This document shows, piece by piece, positions 32,994-40,492 of a DNA stretch of 52,827 bases. Origin of the DNA: Rhodospirillaceae bacterium (GTDB lineage Bacteria; Pseudomonadota; Alphaproteobacteria; SHVZ01); NCBI GenBank assembly GCA_016792585.1, contig JAEULB010000203.1, positions 1 to 52,827 of the forward strand, in the 5' to 3' direction. The position numbers and the translations under genes were made by a program. The notes under the pieces were generated by a model, which did not search any database, was not told the DNA's origin, and saw only the letters and a program-made list of their open reading frames with translations. The number at the start of each line of letters is the position of its first letter. Within the stretch, counting starts at the first letter, position 1.

Positions 32994-34058
32994 ATGGCCG
33001 GAGACGCGGACGTCGTCGTCGCAGCTAAGAAGCCCTATTATTTCGAGCTGGTGGCCGGACGCACCTATTACTGGTGCGCCTGCGGCCGCAGCCGAAAGCA
33101 GCCCTTCTGCGACGGTTCCCACAAAGGAACTGGCATCGAGCCGCTGGCCTACAAGGCGACGGCGGCCGAAGAGGTCCTGCTCTGCGCCTGCAAGAAAACC
33201 GGGACCCCGCCCTTCTGCGACGGCTCGCACAACAACCTTTCCGAGGTCTATGACCGCGACGATCCCGACAGCCCGGCCAACCGCGCGATCCCGATGATCG
33301 CGGCCGACGCCGACGGCAAGGCGCGGCTGAACGGTGGCTGCGCAGTCTGCACGATCGAGCCCGAGACGCTCGAACGGAAAGGGGTGCTCGGCCACCGGCG
33401 GATCATCGGCGCCGAGGACGGCGCGCTGCACCAGTCCCTGTTCTATCTGGAATGCGCCCGCGGCGTGTCGCCGGTGGTGGGGTTCGGCGACCGGCATGTC
33501 GTGCTGTTCGTCTCGGCCGGCGTCGGCCGGGTCGTGATCGCCGGCCGTTCCTTCCCGATCGACACCAATGCCGGCGCCTATGTACGCCCCGGCGAAACGT
33601 TCTGCCTGGAGAACGATGGCGAGGCCCCCTTCAAGGTCTTCGCCGCCGCCTGCCCGCGCGCCGATGCGATCGAGTGGCACGAGGCGATGGCATCGAATTT
33701 CGACGACAAGCTGCCTAAGCGCGTCGTCGGCCTCGACCGCCACGCGCGGCACACCATGGGCGACCGCTTCTTCCAGATGCTGGTCGACAAGAGCATCGGC
33801 TCGGACGTCGCGACCCAGTTCATCGGCGACATCCCGCTCTCGAAGGCGACGCCGCATCGCCACCTCTACGAGGAGTCGCTGATCATCCTTTCCGGCGAAG
33901 GCTGCATGTGGACAGAGGAGAAGAAGGCGCCGGTCCGGGCCGGCGACGTGATCTTCCTGCCGCGCAAGCAGCTGCATTCGCTCGAATGCACCGATCCCGG
34001 CGGCATGCTGGTTGTCGGCGTGATCTATCCCGGCGACAATCCGTCGATCAACTACTGA
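32994..34058 (+). CDS. Double CDGSH iron-sulfur modules fused to a bicupin
   Basis: A 354-residue fusion. Residues 12-45 and 50-82 are two CDGSH (mitoNEET-type) modules with complete 3Cys-1His sets for a 2Fe-2S cluster: C28, C30, C39, H43 and C64, C66, C75, H79. Residues 145-220 look like a cupin barrel without metal histidines. Residues 280-345 are a second cupin with an intact site: H288-x-H290, E293 or E294 (TPHRHLYEES) and H328 (KQLHSLE). C116 and C119 add a CxxC between them. GAAAGAGGAG precedes the ATG. The gene is divergent from hyuA and followed after 20 bases by a binding-protein gene. A redox-coupled metal dioxygenase or sensor is a reasonable guess. Confidence 0.87.
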   Translation: MAGDADVVVAAKKPYYFELVAGRTYYWCACGRSRKQPFCDGSHKGTGIEPLAYKATAAEEVLLCACKKTGTPPFCDGSHNNLSEVYDRDDPDSPANRAIPMIAADADGKARLNGGCAVCTIEPETLERKGVLGHRRIIGAEDGALHQSLFYLECARGVSPVVGFGDRHVVLFVSAGVGRVVIAGRSFPIDTNAGAYVRPGETFCLENDGEAPFKVFAAACPRADAIEWHEAMASNFDDKLPKRVVGLDRHARHTMGDRFFQMLVDKSIGSDVATQFIGDIPLSKATPHRHLYEESLIILSGEGCMWTEEKKAPVRAGDVIFLPRKQLHSLECTDPGGMLVVGVIYPGDNPSINY

Positions 34059-34078
34059 ACAATCCGAGGGAGGTACAG

Positions 34079-35656
34079 ATGAAGCAGGTTCACGGGCTCG
34101 CCTTGGCCGCCGCTCTCATGATGGGAAGCACGGCGGTCCAGGCGGCGAACTTCAAATGGGGTGCGGACTCCGATCCCGGCACCATGGATCCGCACAGCCG
34201 GAACGTGACGCCGACGACCTCGTTCCTCTCGAACATCTACGAGCCGCTGGTCCGCCGCGGCCGCGACATGAAGATCGAGGGTGCCCTTGCGACCTCGTGG
34301 AGCAGCACCGGGCCGCAGACCTGGCGCTTCACTCTCCGCAAGGACGTCAAGTTCCACGACGGCTCTTCCTTCACCGCCGACGACGTGCTCTTCACCGTCG
34401 GGCGCACCCGCGGCCCCGGTTCGGCGCTGGCCGGCGTGCTTGCCTCGGTCGCCGACGTGACGAAGATCGACGATCACACCGTCGAGTTCACCACCAAGGG
34501 CGCAAACCCGATCCTGCCGTTCGAGCTCCTGGGCTGGCTGCAGATGTCGAAGACCTGGGCCGAGAAGAACAACGTCTCCCAGGCGACCAACCTGCAGAGC
34601 CAGCAGGCGACCTACGCCAGCACCAACGCCAACGGGACCGGCCCCTTCACTCTCAAGTCGCGCATCGCCGACTCGACCGCGATCCTGGAAAAGAACCCGG
34701 GCTGGTGGGACAAGGTCGAGCACAATCTCGATCAAGTCACATTCAATCCGCTCGCCAACCCGGCGACCCGCGTCGCGGCGCTGGTCTCGGGCGAGGTCGA
34801 CATGATCTACGGCTTCCCGGTCTCGGCCGTGCCGCAGCTCGCCCAGCGGCCGAACATCAAGGTCCACAAGGGGCCGGAGATGCGGACGATGTATTTCGGC
34901 ATGGACATGTCCAGGCCCGAACTGATTGACGGCAACATCAAGGGCAAGAACCCCTTCGCCGACAAGCGCGTGCGCGAGGCGGTCCGCATCGCGATCGACG
35001 CGGAGGCGATCCACAACGTCGTCATGCGCGGCTTCGGCGTCGTCAACTACATCATGGCGGGGCCGGGGGTCGAAGGCTTCGATCCGGCGATCAACACCAA
35101 GCCAGCCGGCGATCTCGCCGCGGCACAGAAGCTGATGGCCGATGCCGGATACGCGAACGGCTTCGAGACCGGCATGGACTGCTCGAACGACCGCTTCATG
35201 AACGACGAGCAGATCTGCACCGCCGTCGTCTCGATGCTGGCCAAGATCAACATCAAGGTGAAGCTGCGCACGCAGCCATTCTCCTCCTACGTCAAGCTGA
35301 TCAACCCGCCCTACGAGACCAGCCTCTTCTATGTCGGCTGGGGTGGCGCCACTGGCGACGCGCACAACTACCTGATCAACCTGATGGTGACGCGCGCGCC
35401 CGGCTCGCCGCGCGGCCTGTTCAACGTCGGCGGCTACTCCAATCCCGAGGTCGATAAGCTGACCGACCAGATCCAGGTGGAACTCGACCCGGCCAAGCGC
35501 CGCACGATGATCGGCCAGGCGCTCAAGCTGGTGCGTGACGACGTGCCTTACGTGCCGATCATGCAGCAGGTGATCGTCTGGGCGGCCAAGGACAATATCG
35601 ACCTGGTGCAGCCGTCGGACGCGTTCTTCCCGCTCCGCTACGTCCGCGTCCGCTGA
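34079..35656 (+). CDS. Peptide-type ABC substrate-binding protein (SBP family 5)
   Basis: A 525-residue periplasmic binding protein with signal peptide MKQVHGLALAAALMMGSTAVQA and normal domain order: DPGTMDPHSRNVTPTTSFLSNIYEPL at the start, VKFHDGSSFTADDVLFTVGR near residue 95, and the C-terminal lobe with VDKLTDQIQVELDPAKRR. A strong GAGGGAGGT lies before the ATG. Cysteines in FETGMDCSNDRFMNDEQICT could be disulfide-linked. It lies just after the CDGSH-cupin gene and has no permease gene nearby. A stem-loop follows at 35679. Confidence 0.93.
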   Translation: MKQVHGLALAAALMMGSTAVQAANFKWGADSDPGTMDPHSRNVTPTTSFLSNIYEPLVRRGRDMKIEGALATSWSSTGPQTWRFTLRKDVKFHDGSSFTADDVLFTVGRTRGPGSALAGVLASVADVTKIDDHTVEFTTKGANPILPFELLGWLQMSKTWAEKNNVSQATNLQSQQATYASTNANGTGPFTLKSRIADSTAILEKNPGWWDKVEHNLDQVTFNPLANPATRVAALVSGEVDMIYGFPVSAVPQLAQRPNIKVHKGPEMRTMYFGMDMSRPELIDGNIKGKNPFADKRVREAVRIAIDAEAIHNVVMRGFGVVNYIMAGPGVEGFDPAINTKPAGDLAAAQKLMADAGYANGFETGMDCSNDRFMNDEQICTAVVSMLAKINIKVKLRTQPFSSYVKLINPPYETSLFYVGWGGATGDAHNYLINLMVTRAPGSPRGLFNVGGYSNPEVDKLTDQIQVELDPAKRRTMIGQALKLVRDDVPYVPIMQQVIVWAAKDNIDLVQPSDAFFPLRYVRVR

Positions 35657-35678
35657 CCGACTTGTCTCTCTAAAGGAG

Positions 35679-35705
35679 ACGGGGACCGGCATCGCCGGTC
35701 CCCGT
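35679..35705 (+). terminator. Perfect 12-bp stem-loop after binding-protein gene
   Basis: ACGGGGACCGGC (35679-35690) and GCCGGTCCCCGT (35694-35705) pair exactly around an ATC loop. The run of U after it is short (GTTCT), so it may be a partial terminator or a 3' stabiliser that sets binding-protein levels above those of the DUF2817 and kynureninase genes starting 13 bases later. Confidence 0.65.
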
Positions 35706-35717
35706 TCTGCATCCGGC

Positions 35718-36809
35718 ATGACCAGCACACAGTTCTTCTCGGACACCTATGGCGAGGCACGAGAGAAGTTCCTGACCGCGCTCGATCGGGCCGGCGGCGC
35801 TTCTCTCGCCGCATATCGCCACCCCCTCACCGGTCCGGTGCGCGAGTCTCTCTGGACCGATGTCGGCCGATTGGGGCCTGCGGATGCCAGAAAGCTGCTA
35901 GTGCTGATCAGCGGCACCCACGGCATCGAGGGCTTCTGCGGCTCCGGGTGCCACACCGGGTGGCTCGCCGGCGGCCACGCGGCGCGGGACCTGCCCGACG
36001 GTGTCGCGGTCCTGTTCGTGCATGCGGTGAACCCGCACGGCTTCGCCTGGCAGCGGCGCGTGAACGAGGGCAATGTGGACCTCAATCGCAACTTCCTCGA
36101 CCACACGAAGCCGTATCCGGTGAACGCCGACTACGAGGCGCTCAAGCAGCACATCAACCCGGAGAAGTGGTCGGCCGACATCGTCGCACGCTCCAATGCG
36201 GCGATCCGCGCCCACTACGGCAACCCGAATGGCGACTTCCTGGCCAAGGCGATCCATGGCGGGCAATACGTCAATCCCAAGGGCACCTTCTTCGGCGGCA
36301 ATGCGCCCACCTGGTCGAACACGACCTACCGCGAAATCGTCCGGACTTTCATGGCTTCCGCCGCCGAGATCTGCCTGATCGACTATCACACGGGCGGCGG
36401 CGTCTTCGGCTTCTGCGACCTCTTCGTCGACGACCGCGCCGCCGGCACGAGGTCGCGCGACTGGTTCGAGCACTGCACGCCGATAGAGGCGGTGCCGGTC
36501 GAGCACGGCCACGCCCAGAGCGACGTGCCGGGGCTCCTGATGTATGCCGCCCAGGAGATGCTTCCGGACGTCAAGGTCACCAGCTGCCTGGTCGAGATGC
36601 GGACCCGCTCGAAACCTAGCCTGCTCGAGCCGCTCTGCGAGGAGAACTGGCTGTTCCAGCATGGCGATCCGATGTCGGATCGCGGCCGCGAGGTCCGTGC
36701 CCAGGTGCGCGAGCTATTCTATCCCTCGGCGCCGGAGTGGAAGCCGATGGTCCTGCGCCAGTCGAATGCGATGATCGGAGAGGCCCTCGCCGGGCTCGGT
36801 CGCGCATGA
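35718..36809 (+). CDS. DUF2817 (M14-like zinc carboxypeptidase fold) hydrolase
   Basis: A 363-residue DUF2817 protein, a cytoplasmic branch of the M14 carboxypeptidase/aspartoacylase fold. The zinc pair is H68 and E71 (SGTHGIEGF), a substrate arginine is in VDLNRNF, and the third ligand is the histidine of IDYHTGGG near residue 222. There is no signal peptide. No clear Shine-Dalgarno precedes the ATG, which lies just after a stem-loop. The stop overlaps the kynureninase ATG by four bases (ATGA), so the two are coupled and probably act in sequence, for instance deacylation or peptide cleavage before kynureninase. Confidence 0.87.
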   Translation: MTSTQFFSDTYGEAREKFLTALDRAGGASLAAYRHPLTGPVRESLWTDVGRLGPADARKLLVLISGTHGIEGFCGSGCHTGWLAGGHAARDLPDGVAVLFVHAVNPHGFAWQRRVNEGNVDLNRNFLDHTKPYPVNADYEALKQHINPEKWSADIVARSNAAIRAHYGNPNGDFLAKAIHGGQYVNPKGTFFGGNAPTWSNTTYREIVRTFMASAAEICLIDYHTGGGVFGFCDLFVDDRAAGTRSRDWFEHCTPIEAVPVEHGHAQSDVPGLLMYAAQEMLPDVKVTSCLVEMRTRSKPSLLEPLCEENWLFQHGDPMSDRGREVRAQVRELFYPSAPEWKPMVLRQSNAMIGEALAGLGRA

Positions 36810-38023
36810 CGACCCGCGCCGACTGCGAAGCGTTGGATGCCAAGGATCCGCTGCGCGAGCTCGCCGACCGCTTCGCCCCCGGCGAGCCCGGTACGCTCTA
36901 TTTCGATGCCAACTCGATCGGTGCGATGCCGGTCGACGTGCCCGCGCGGATCGAAGCTCATCTCAAGGAGTGGCGAAATCTGCGCCGACGCGGATGGAGC
37001 GAGTCCACATGGCTCGATGCACCGAAACGCCTCGGCGCCAAGATCGCACCGATCCTCGGCGCTTCGCCCGACGAGGTCGTGGTCGGCGACACCACCTCGA
37101 TCAACCTGTTCAAGACTCTGGCGGCAGCGCTGTCGCTCCGTCCCGACCGGCCGCGCGTCGTCTCCCAGGCAGGCACCTTCCCGACCGATCTCTATGTCGT
37201 CCAGGGCCTGAAGACGCTGCGGCCGGAGATCGAGCTTCATCTCGTCGCCGACGGTGAGTCGATCGAAGCGGCAATCGACGATCGCACCGCTGTCGTCTAT
37301 CTGAGCCAGGTCGACTATCGAAGCGCTCGACGCCTCGACATTCGCAAGCTGACCGCCGCGGCTCATGCGGAGGGCGCTTTGACGGTCTGGGATCTGTCGC
37401 ATGGCGCCGGCGCCGTACCGGCCGACCTCGACACAGCCAATGCCGACTTCGCCGTCGGGTGCGGCTACAAGTATCTCTGCGGCGGACCAGGCGCACCGGC
37501 CTATTCGTTCGTCGCACGCCGCCACCAGGAGGCGGTGAAGCCGGCGCTCGCCGGCTGGATGGGTCACGCCAACCCGTTCACCTTCTCGACCGACTATGCG
37601 CCCGGCGCGGGCATGGCGCGGTTCGTCGTCGGAACGCCCTCGGTGATCGCCAACGCGATCATGGAGGGTGCCTTCGACATCTGGGCCGAAGTCGATCCGG
37701 CCCAGGTCTTCGCCAAGCATGCCGCGCTCGGCGACCTGCTGATCGCGCTGACGAAAGACATCGTCGAAGTCGGAAGCCCAGGCGATGCGGACGAGCGCGG
37801 GGGCTTCGTGGCGCTCCGTCACCCGGCCGGCGCGGCGGTCGTCGGTGCCCTTGCGGATGCCGGCGTCGTCTCCTCGTTCCGGCCGCCGGACAGCATCCGT
37901 TTCGGCCTCAGCGCGCTCTATCACCGCTACGTCGACATGTGGGAGGTCGCCGTGCGCCTCCGCGCCATCATCGATGACGGGCTCTGGAAGGCCGAAAAGT
38001 ACAAGAAGACCAAGACGATATAG
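36806..38023 (+). CDS. kynU: Kynureninase
   Basis: A 405-residue fold-type I PLP enzyme that splits kynurenine (or hydroxykynurenine) into anthranilate (or hydroxyanthranilate) and alanine. The family blocks YFDANSIGAMP, RRRGWSESTWLDAPKRLG, VVGDTTSINLFKTLAAAL, SQAGTFPTDLYVVQGL and the PLP-lysine K222 in GCGYKYLCGGPGAPAY are all present. Length is normal. The ATG overlaps the DUF2817 stop by four bases. No tryptophan dioxygenase or formamidase gene lies in the window, so kynurenine or a derivative may come from outside the cell. Confidence 0.9.
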   Translation: MTTRADCEALDAKDPLRELADRFAPGEPGTLYFDANSIGAMPVDVPARIEAHLKEWRNLRRRGWSESTWLDAPKRLGAKIAPILGASPDEVVVGDTTSINLFKTLAAALSLRPDRPRVVSQAGTFPTDLYVVQGLKTLRPEIELHLVADGESIEAAIDDRTAVVYLSQVDYRSARRLDIRKLTAAAHAEGALTVWDLSHGAGAVPADLDTANADFAVGCGYKYLCGGPGAPAYSFVARRHQEAVKPALAGWMGHANPFTFSTDYAPGAGMARFVVGTPSVIANAIMEGAFDIWAEVDPAQVFAKHAALGDLLIALTKDIVEVGSPGDADERGGFVALRHPAGAAVVGALADAGVVSSFRPPDSIRFGLSALYHRYVDMWEVAVRLRAIIDDGLWKAEKYKKTKTI

Positions 38024-38031
38024 GCGAATTA

Positions 38032-38111
38032 ACTCCTCTATAGTAATTTTGTTATCCACTCTCAGAATCCGGCTTGTGCCGAGAAAAAATCGATAACTAC
38101 TATAGAGGAGT
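38032..38111. promoter_or_regulatory. Large inverted repeat at the GntR gene promoter (probable operator)
   Basis: The left arm ACTCCTCTATAGTA (38032-38045) and right arm TACTATAGAGGAGT (38098-38111) are perfect inverse complements 52 bases apart; GTTATC (38051-38056) and GATAAC (38092-38097) extend the symmetry, with five extra bases on the left. Each arm contains a near-palindrome CTCTATAGTA. TTGTGC (38074-38079) and TACTAT (38098-38103), 18 bases apart, form a possible promoter whose -10 lies in the right arm. The region is much richer in A/T than its surroundings. It is most simply a two-site operator for the adjacent GntR regulator. Confidence 0.75.
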
Positions 38112-38877
38112 GAGACAGGAGCCTCGCCCTCATCGCGCCCCGTCCTCCCGCCCTCGGGCGCAGCCCGGCGGCGCCACCAAGTATCGCGACCTCGCCGACA
38201 ACCTGCTGACTCGCATCGAGGCGGGCGAATGGAAGCCGGGCGACCAGCTGCCGGCCGAGACCGAGTTGGCCTCCGCTTTCGGCGCCAGCGTCGGCACCGT
38301 GCAGAAGGCGCTTCAGCAACTCGGAGATGACGGCGTCGTCGTCCGCCGCCACGGCAGCGGCACTTTCGTTGCGATCGGCAATGTCCGCGACGAGCAGGTC
38401 CGCCACTTCCGCTTCCTCGCCGAGGACGAGCAGTCGATCCTGCCGATCACGATCGAGGCGATCTCTGTCGACATGCTTGGCGAGCAAGGCCCCTGGGCCC
38501 GCTTCCTCGGCAGCGAGCCGAGCTATGTTCGCGTGCTTCGCCGCATCGGCATCAACAACGAGTTCGAGATCGTCTCGGAGGTTCTGCTGAGCGGCCGCCA
38601 CTTCGGCGAGATCGCCAAGCTCGACAAGAGCGAGCTGCGTCACGTCCGCGACCTGCTCTCAGCGCGCTATCATCGACCGACGCTCAAGGTCGAGCAGACG
38701 GTCTCGGTCCAGGTGCTGCCGCCCCGCGCGTGCCGCCTGATGTCGATCTCGCCCGGAACCACCGGGCTCGCCTGGATCATCCGCGGCCGCACCTATCGCG
38801 ATGCGCCGCTCTCCTGGCAGCGCGTCTTCGTGCCGCCGTCAGACCATCCGCTGCTGTTCACCGCCTGGCGCGGTTGA
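38110..38877 (+). CDS. GntR/HutC-family transcriptional regulator
   Basis: A 255-residue regulator. A winged helix-turn-helix of GntR type lies at about residues 23-88 (YRDLADNLLTRIEAGEWKPGDQLPAETELASAFGASVGTVQKALQQL, then DGVVVRRHGSGTFV) and a UTRA ligand-binding domain at about 95-250 (VLRRIGINNEFEIVSEVLLSGRHF...). The start is uncertain: the GTG at 38110 sits at the end of the right operator arm, where a leaderless transcript would begin, while a TTG at 38074 would add 12 residues. It is followed after 38 bases by a binding protein and three hydrolase-type genes, which it presumably controls together with itself. Confidence 0.87.
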   Translation: MRQEPRPHRAPSSRPRAQPGGATKYRDLADNLLTRIEAGEWKPGDQLPAETELASAFGASVGTVQKALQQLGDDGVVVRRHGSGTFVAIGNVRDEQVRHFRFLAEDEQSILPITIEAISVDMLGEQGPWARFLGSEPSYVRVLRRIGINNEFEIVSEVLLSGRHFGEIAKLDKSELRHVRDLLSARYHRPTLKVEQTVSVQVLPPRACRLMSISPGTTGLAWIIRGRTYRDAPLSWQRVFVPPSDHPLLFTAWRG

Positions 38878-38915
38878 CCGCGCCCCAACGACATAAGACA
38901 ACAGGGAGCCGAACG

Positions 38916-40487
38916 ATGTCCTATCGCCATCTCGCCGCGCTGCTCTTGGGGTCCACCTTGATCGCCGGTGCCGCGTCGGCGCAGACGGTCCTGAGGGTCG
39001 TACCCGAGGCCGATCTCCGCGTCCTCGATCCGGTCGCGGTCACCGTCAACCTGACCCGCATCCACGGCGTCCAGATCTTCGAGTCGCTGTTCGCCTGGAA
39101 CGACAAGTTCGAGCCGCAGCCGATGATGATCGAGAGCTACAGCAAGGCTCCCGATGGTCTCTCCTACACCTTCACGCTTCGCCCAGACCTCAAGTTCCAC
39201 GACGGCTCGACGGTCACGACCAAGGACGTGATCGCCTCGCTGAACCGTTGGATGAAGCGCGACGCGATGGGCCGGCGGATGGCAGCGAACGGCGCCGTGT
39301 TCGAGGCTAAGGACGACCGCGTGCTGAGCCTCACTCTCAAGCAGAACTTCGCCTTCGTCGAGTTCTCCCTCGGGTCCGGCGTCGGCCAGCTACCGGTCAT
39401 CATGCGCGAGAAGGAGGCGATGACCGACCCGAACACGCCCGTGACCGAGGCGATCGGCTCGGGTCCATGGAAGTTCAACAAGGCCGAATGGGCACCGGGC
39501 GCCAAGACTGTCTACGACAAGTTCGCCGACTACAAGCCGCGAACCGAGCCGACCAACGGCCTCGCCGGCGCCAAGATCGTCAAGGTCGACCGCATGGAAT
39601 GGGTCGTGCTGCCGGACAACACGACCGCCGCCAACGCGCTCGGCCGCGGCGAGGTCGACTTCATGCAGAGCCCATCGTCCGACGTATTCCCGCTGCTGAA
39701 GCGCATGAAGGACGTCACGGTCGACACGCCGGTGTTGCTCGACAGCCAGGCCTGGATCCGGCCGAACATGCTCTATCCGCCCTTCAACAACGTGAAGGCA
39801 CGGCAGGCTTTGGCGCTGACGGTGAACCAGAAGGAATACCTGATGGCCTTCATCGGCGACAGCGACCGGTTCAAGGAATGCTACGCCTTCTTCACCTGCG
39901 GCGGTCCTTTCGACACCGAGGTCGGCTCCGAGCCCTATCGCAGGCCGGACATGGCGAAGGCGCGCCAGCTCCTGCAGGAGTCGGGATACAAGGGCGAGAA
40001 GGTCTACATGCTCGCCTCCAGCGAGACGCAGCTCAGCCGGGCGACATTCCCCGTCGTCGTCGAGCAGATGAAGGCGATCGGCTTCAACGTCGAGGTCATG
40101 AACTTCGACTGGGGCGCGGTGATCGCCCGCTGGATCAAGAAGGACAAGCCGGGCGAAGGCGGCTGGAACCTGTTCCCGGCCGGATCGCCGGGAGCGGTCT
40201 TGTTCCACCCGATCGGCAACTTCTATGTCGATCTCAGCTGCGGCGGGAACAACGGCGCCGGCTGGCCTTGCGACGAGGAAGGCGAGAAGCTGCGCCTCCA
40301 GCTGCTGGATGCGACCGATCCGGCCGAGCGCAAGCAGCTTCTGGAGGCCTTTCACAAGCGGCTCTGGGAATACCTGCCCCTGATCCCGGCCGGCCAGTAC
40401 GAGTCGGTCAGCGCCTGGCGCACCGACCGCGTCCAGGGAGTGATCAAGGCGCCGACGCTCGCCTACTGGAACATCTCGAAGAAGTAG
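38916..40487 (+). CDS. Peptide-type ABC substrate-binding protein (SBP family 5)
   Basis: A 523-residue binding protein with signal peptide MSYRHLAALLLGSTLIAGAASAQ, conventional order (DLRVLDPVAVTVNLTRIHGVQIFESL; LKFHDGSTVTTKDVIASLNRW) and C-terminal lobe ending AYWNISKK. AGGGAG lies before the ATG. Cysteine pairs occur in FKECYAFFTCGG and VDLSCGGNNGAGWPC. It is the first structural gene after the GntR regulator and is separated by five bases from the CocE-type hydrolase gene. There is no permease gene in this operon. Confidence 0.93.
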   Translation: MSYRHLAALLLGSTLIAGAASAQTVLRVVPEADLRVLDPVAVTVNLTRIHGVQIFESLFAWNDKFEPQPMMIESYSKAPDGLSYTFTLRPDLKFHDGSTVTTKDVIASLNRWMKRDAMGRRMAANGAVFEAKDDRVLSLTLKQNFAFVEFSLGSGVGQLPVIMREKEAMTDPNTPVTEAIGSGPWKFNKAEWAPGAKTVYDKFADYKPRTEPTNGLAGAKIVKVDRMEWVVLPDNTTAANALGRGEVDFMQSPSSDVFPLLKRMKDVTVDTPVLLDSQAWIRPNMLYPPFNNVKARQALALTVNQKEYLMAFIGDSDRFKECYAFFTCGGPFDTEVGSEPYRRPDMAKARQLLQESGYKGEKVYMLASSETQLSRATFPVVVEQMKAIGFNVEVMNFDWGAVIARWIKKDKPGEGGWNLFPAGSPGAVLFHPIGNFYVDLSCGGNNGAGWPCDEEGEKLRLQLLDATDPAERKQLLEAFHKRLWEYLPLIPAGQYESVSAWRTDRVQGVIKAPTLAYWNISKK

Positions 40488-40492
40488 AGACC

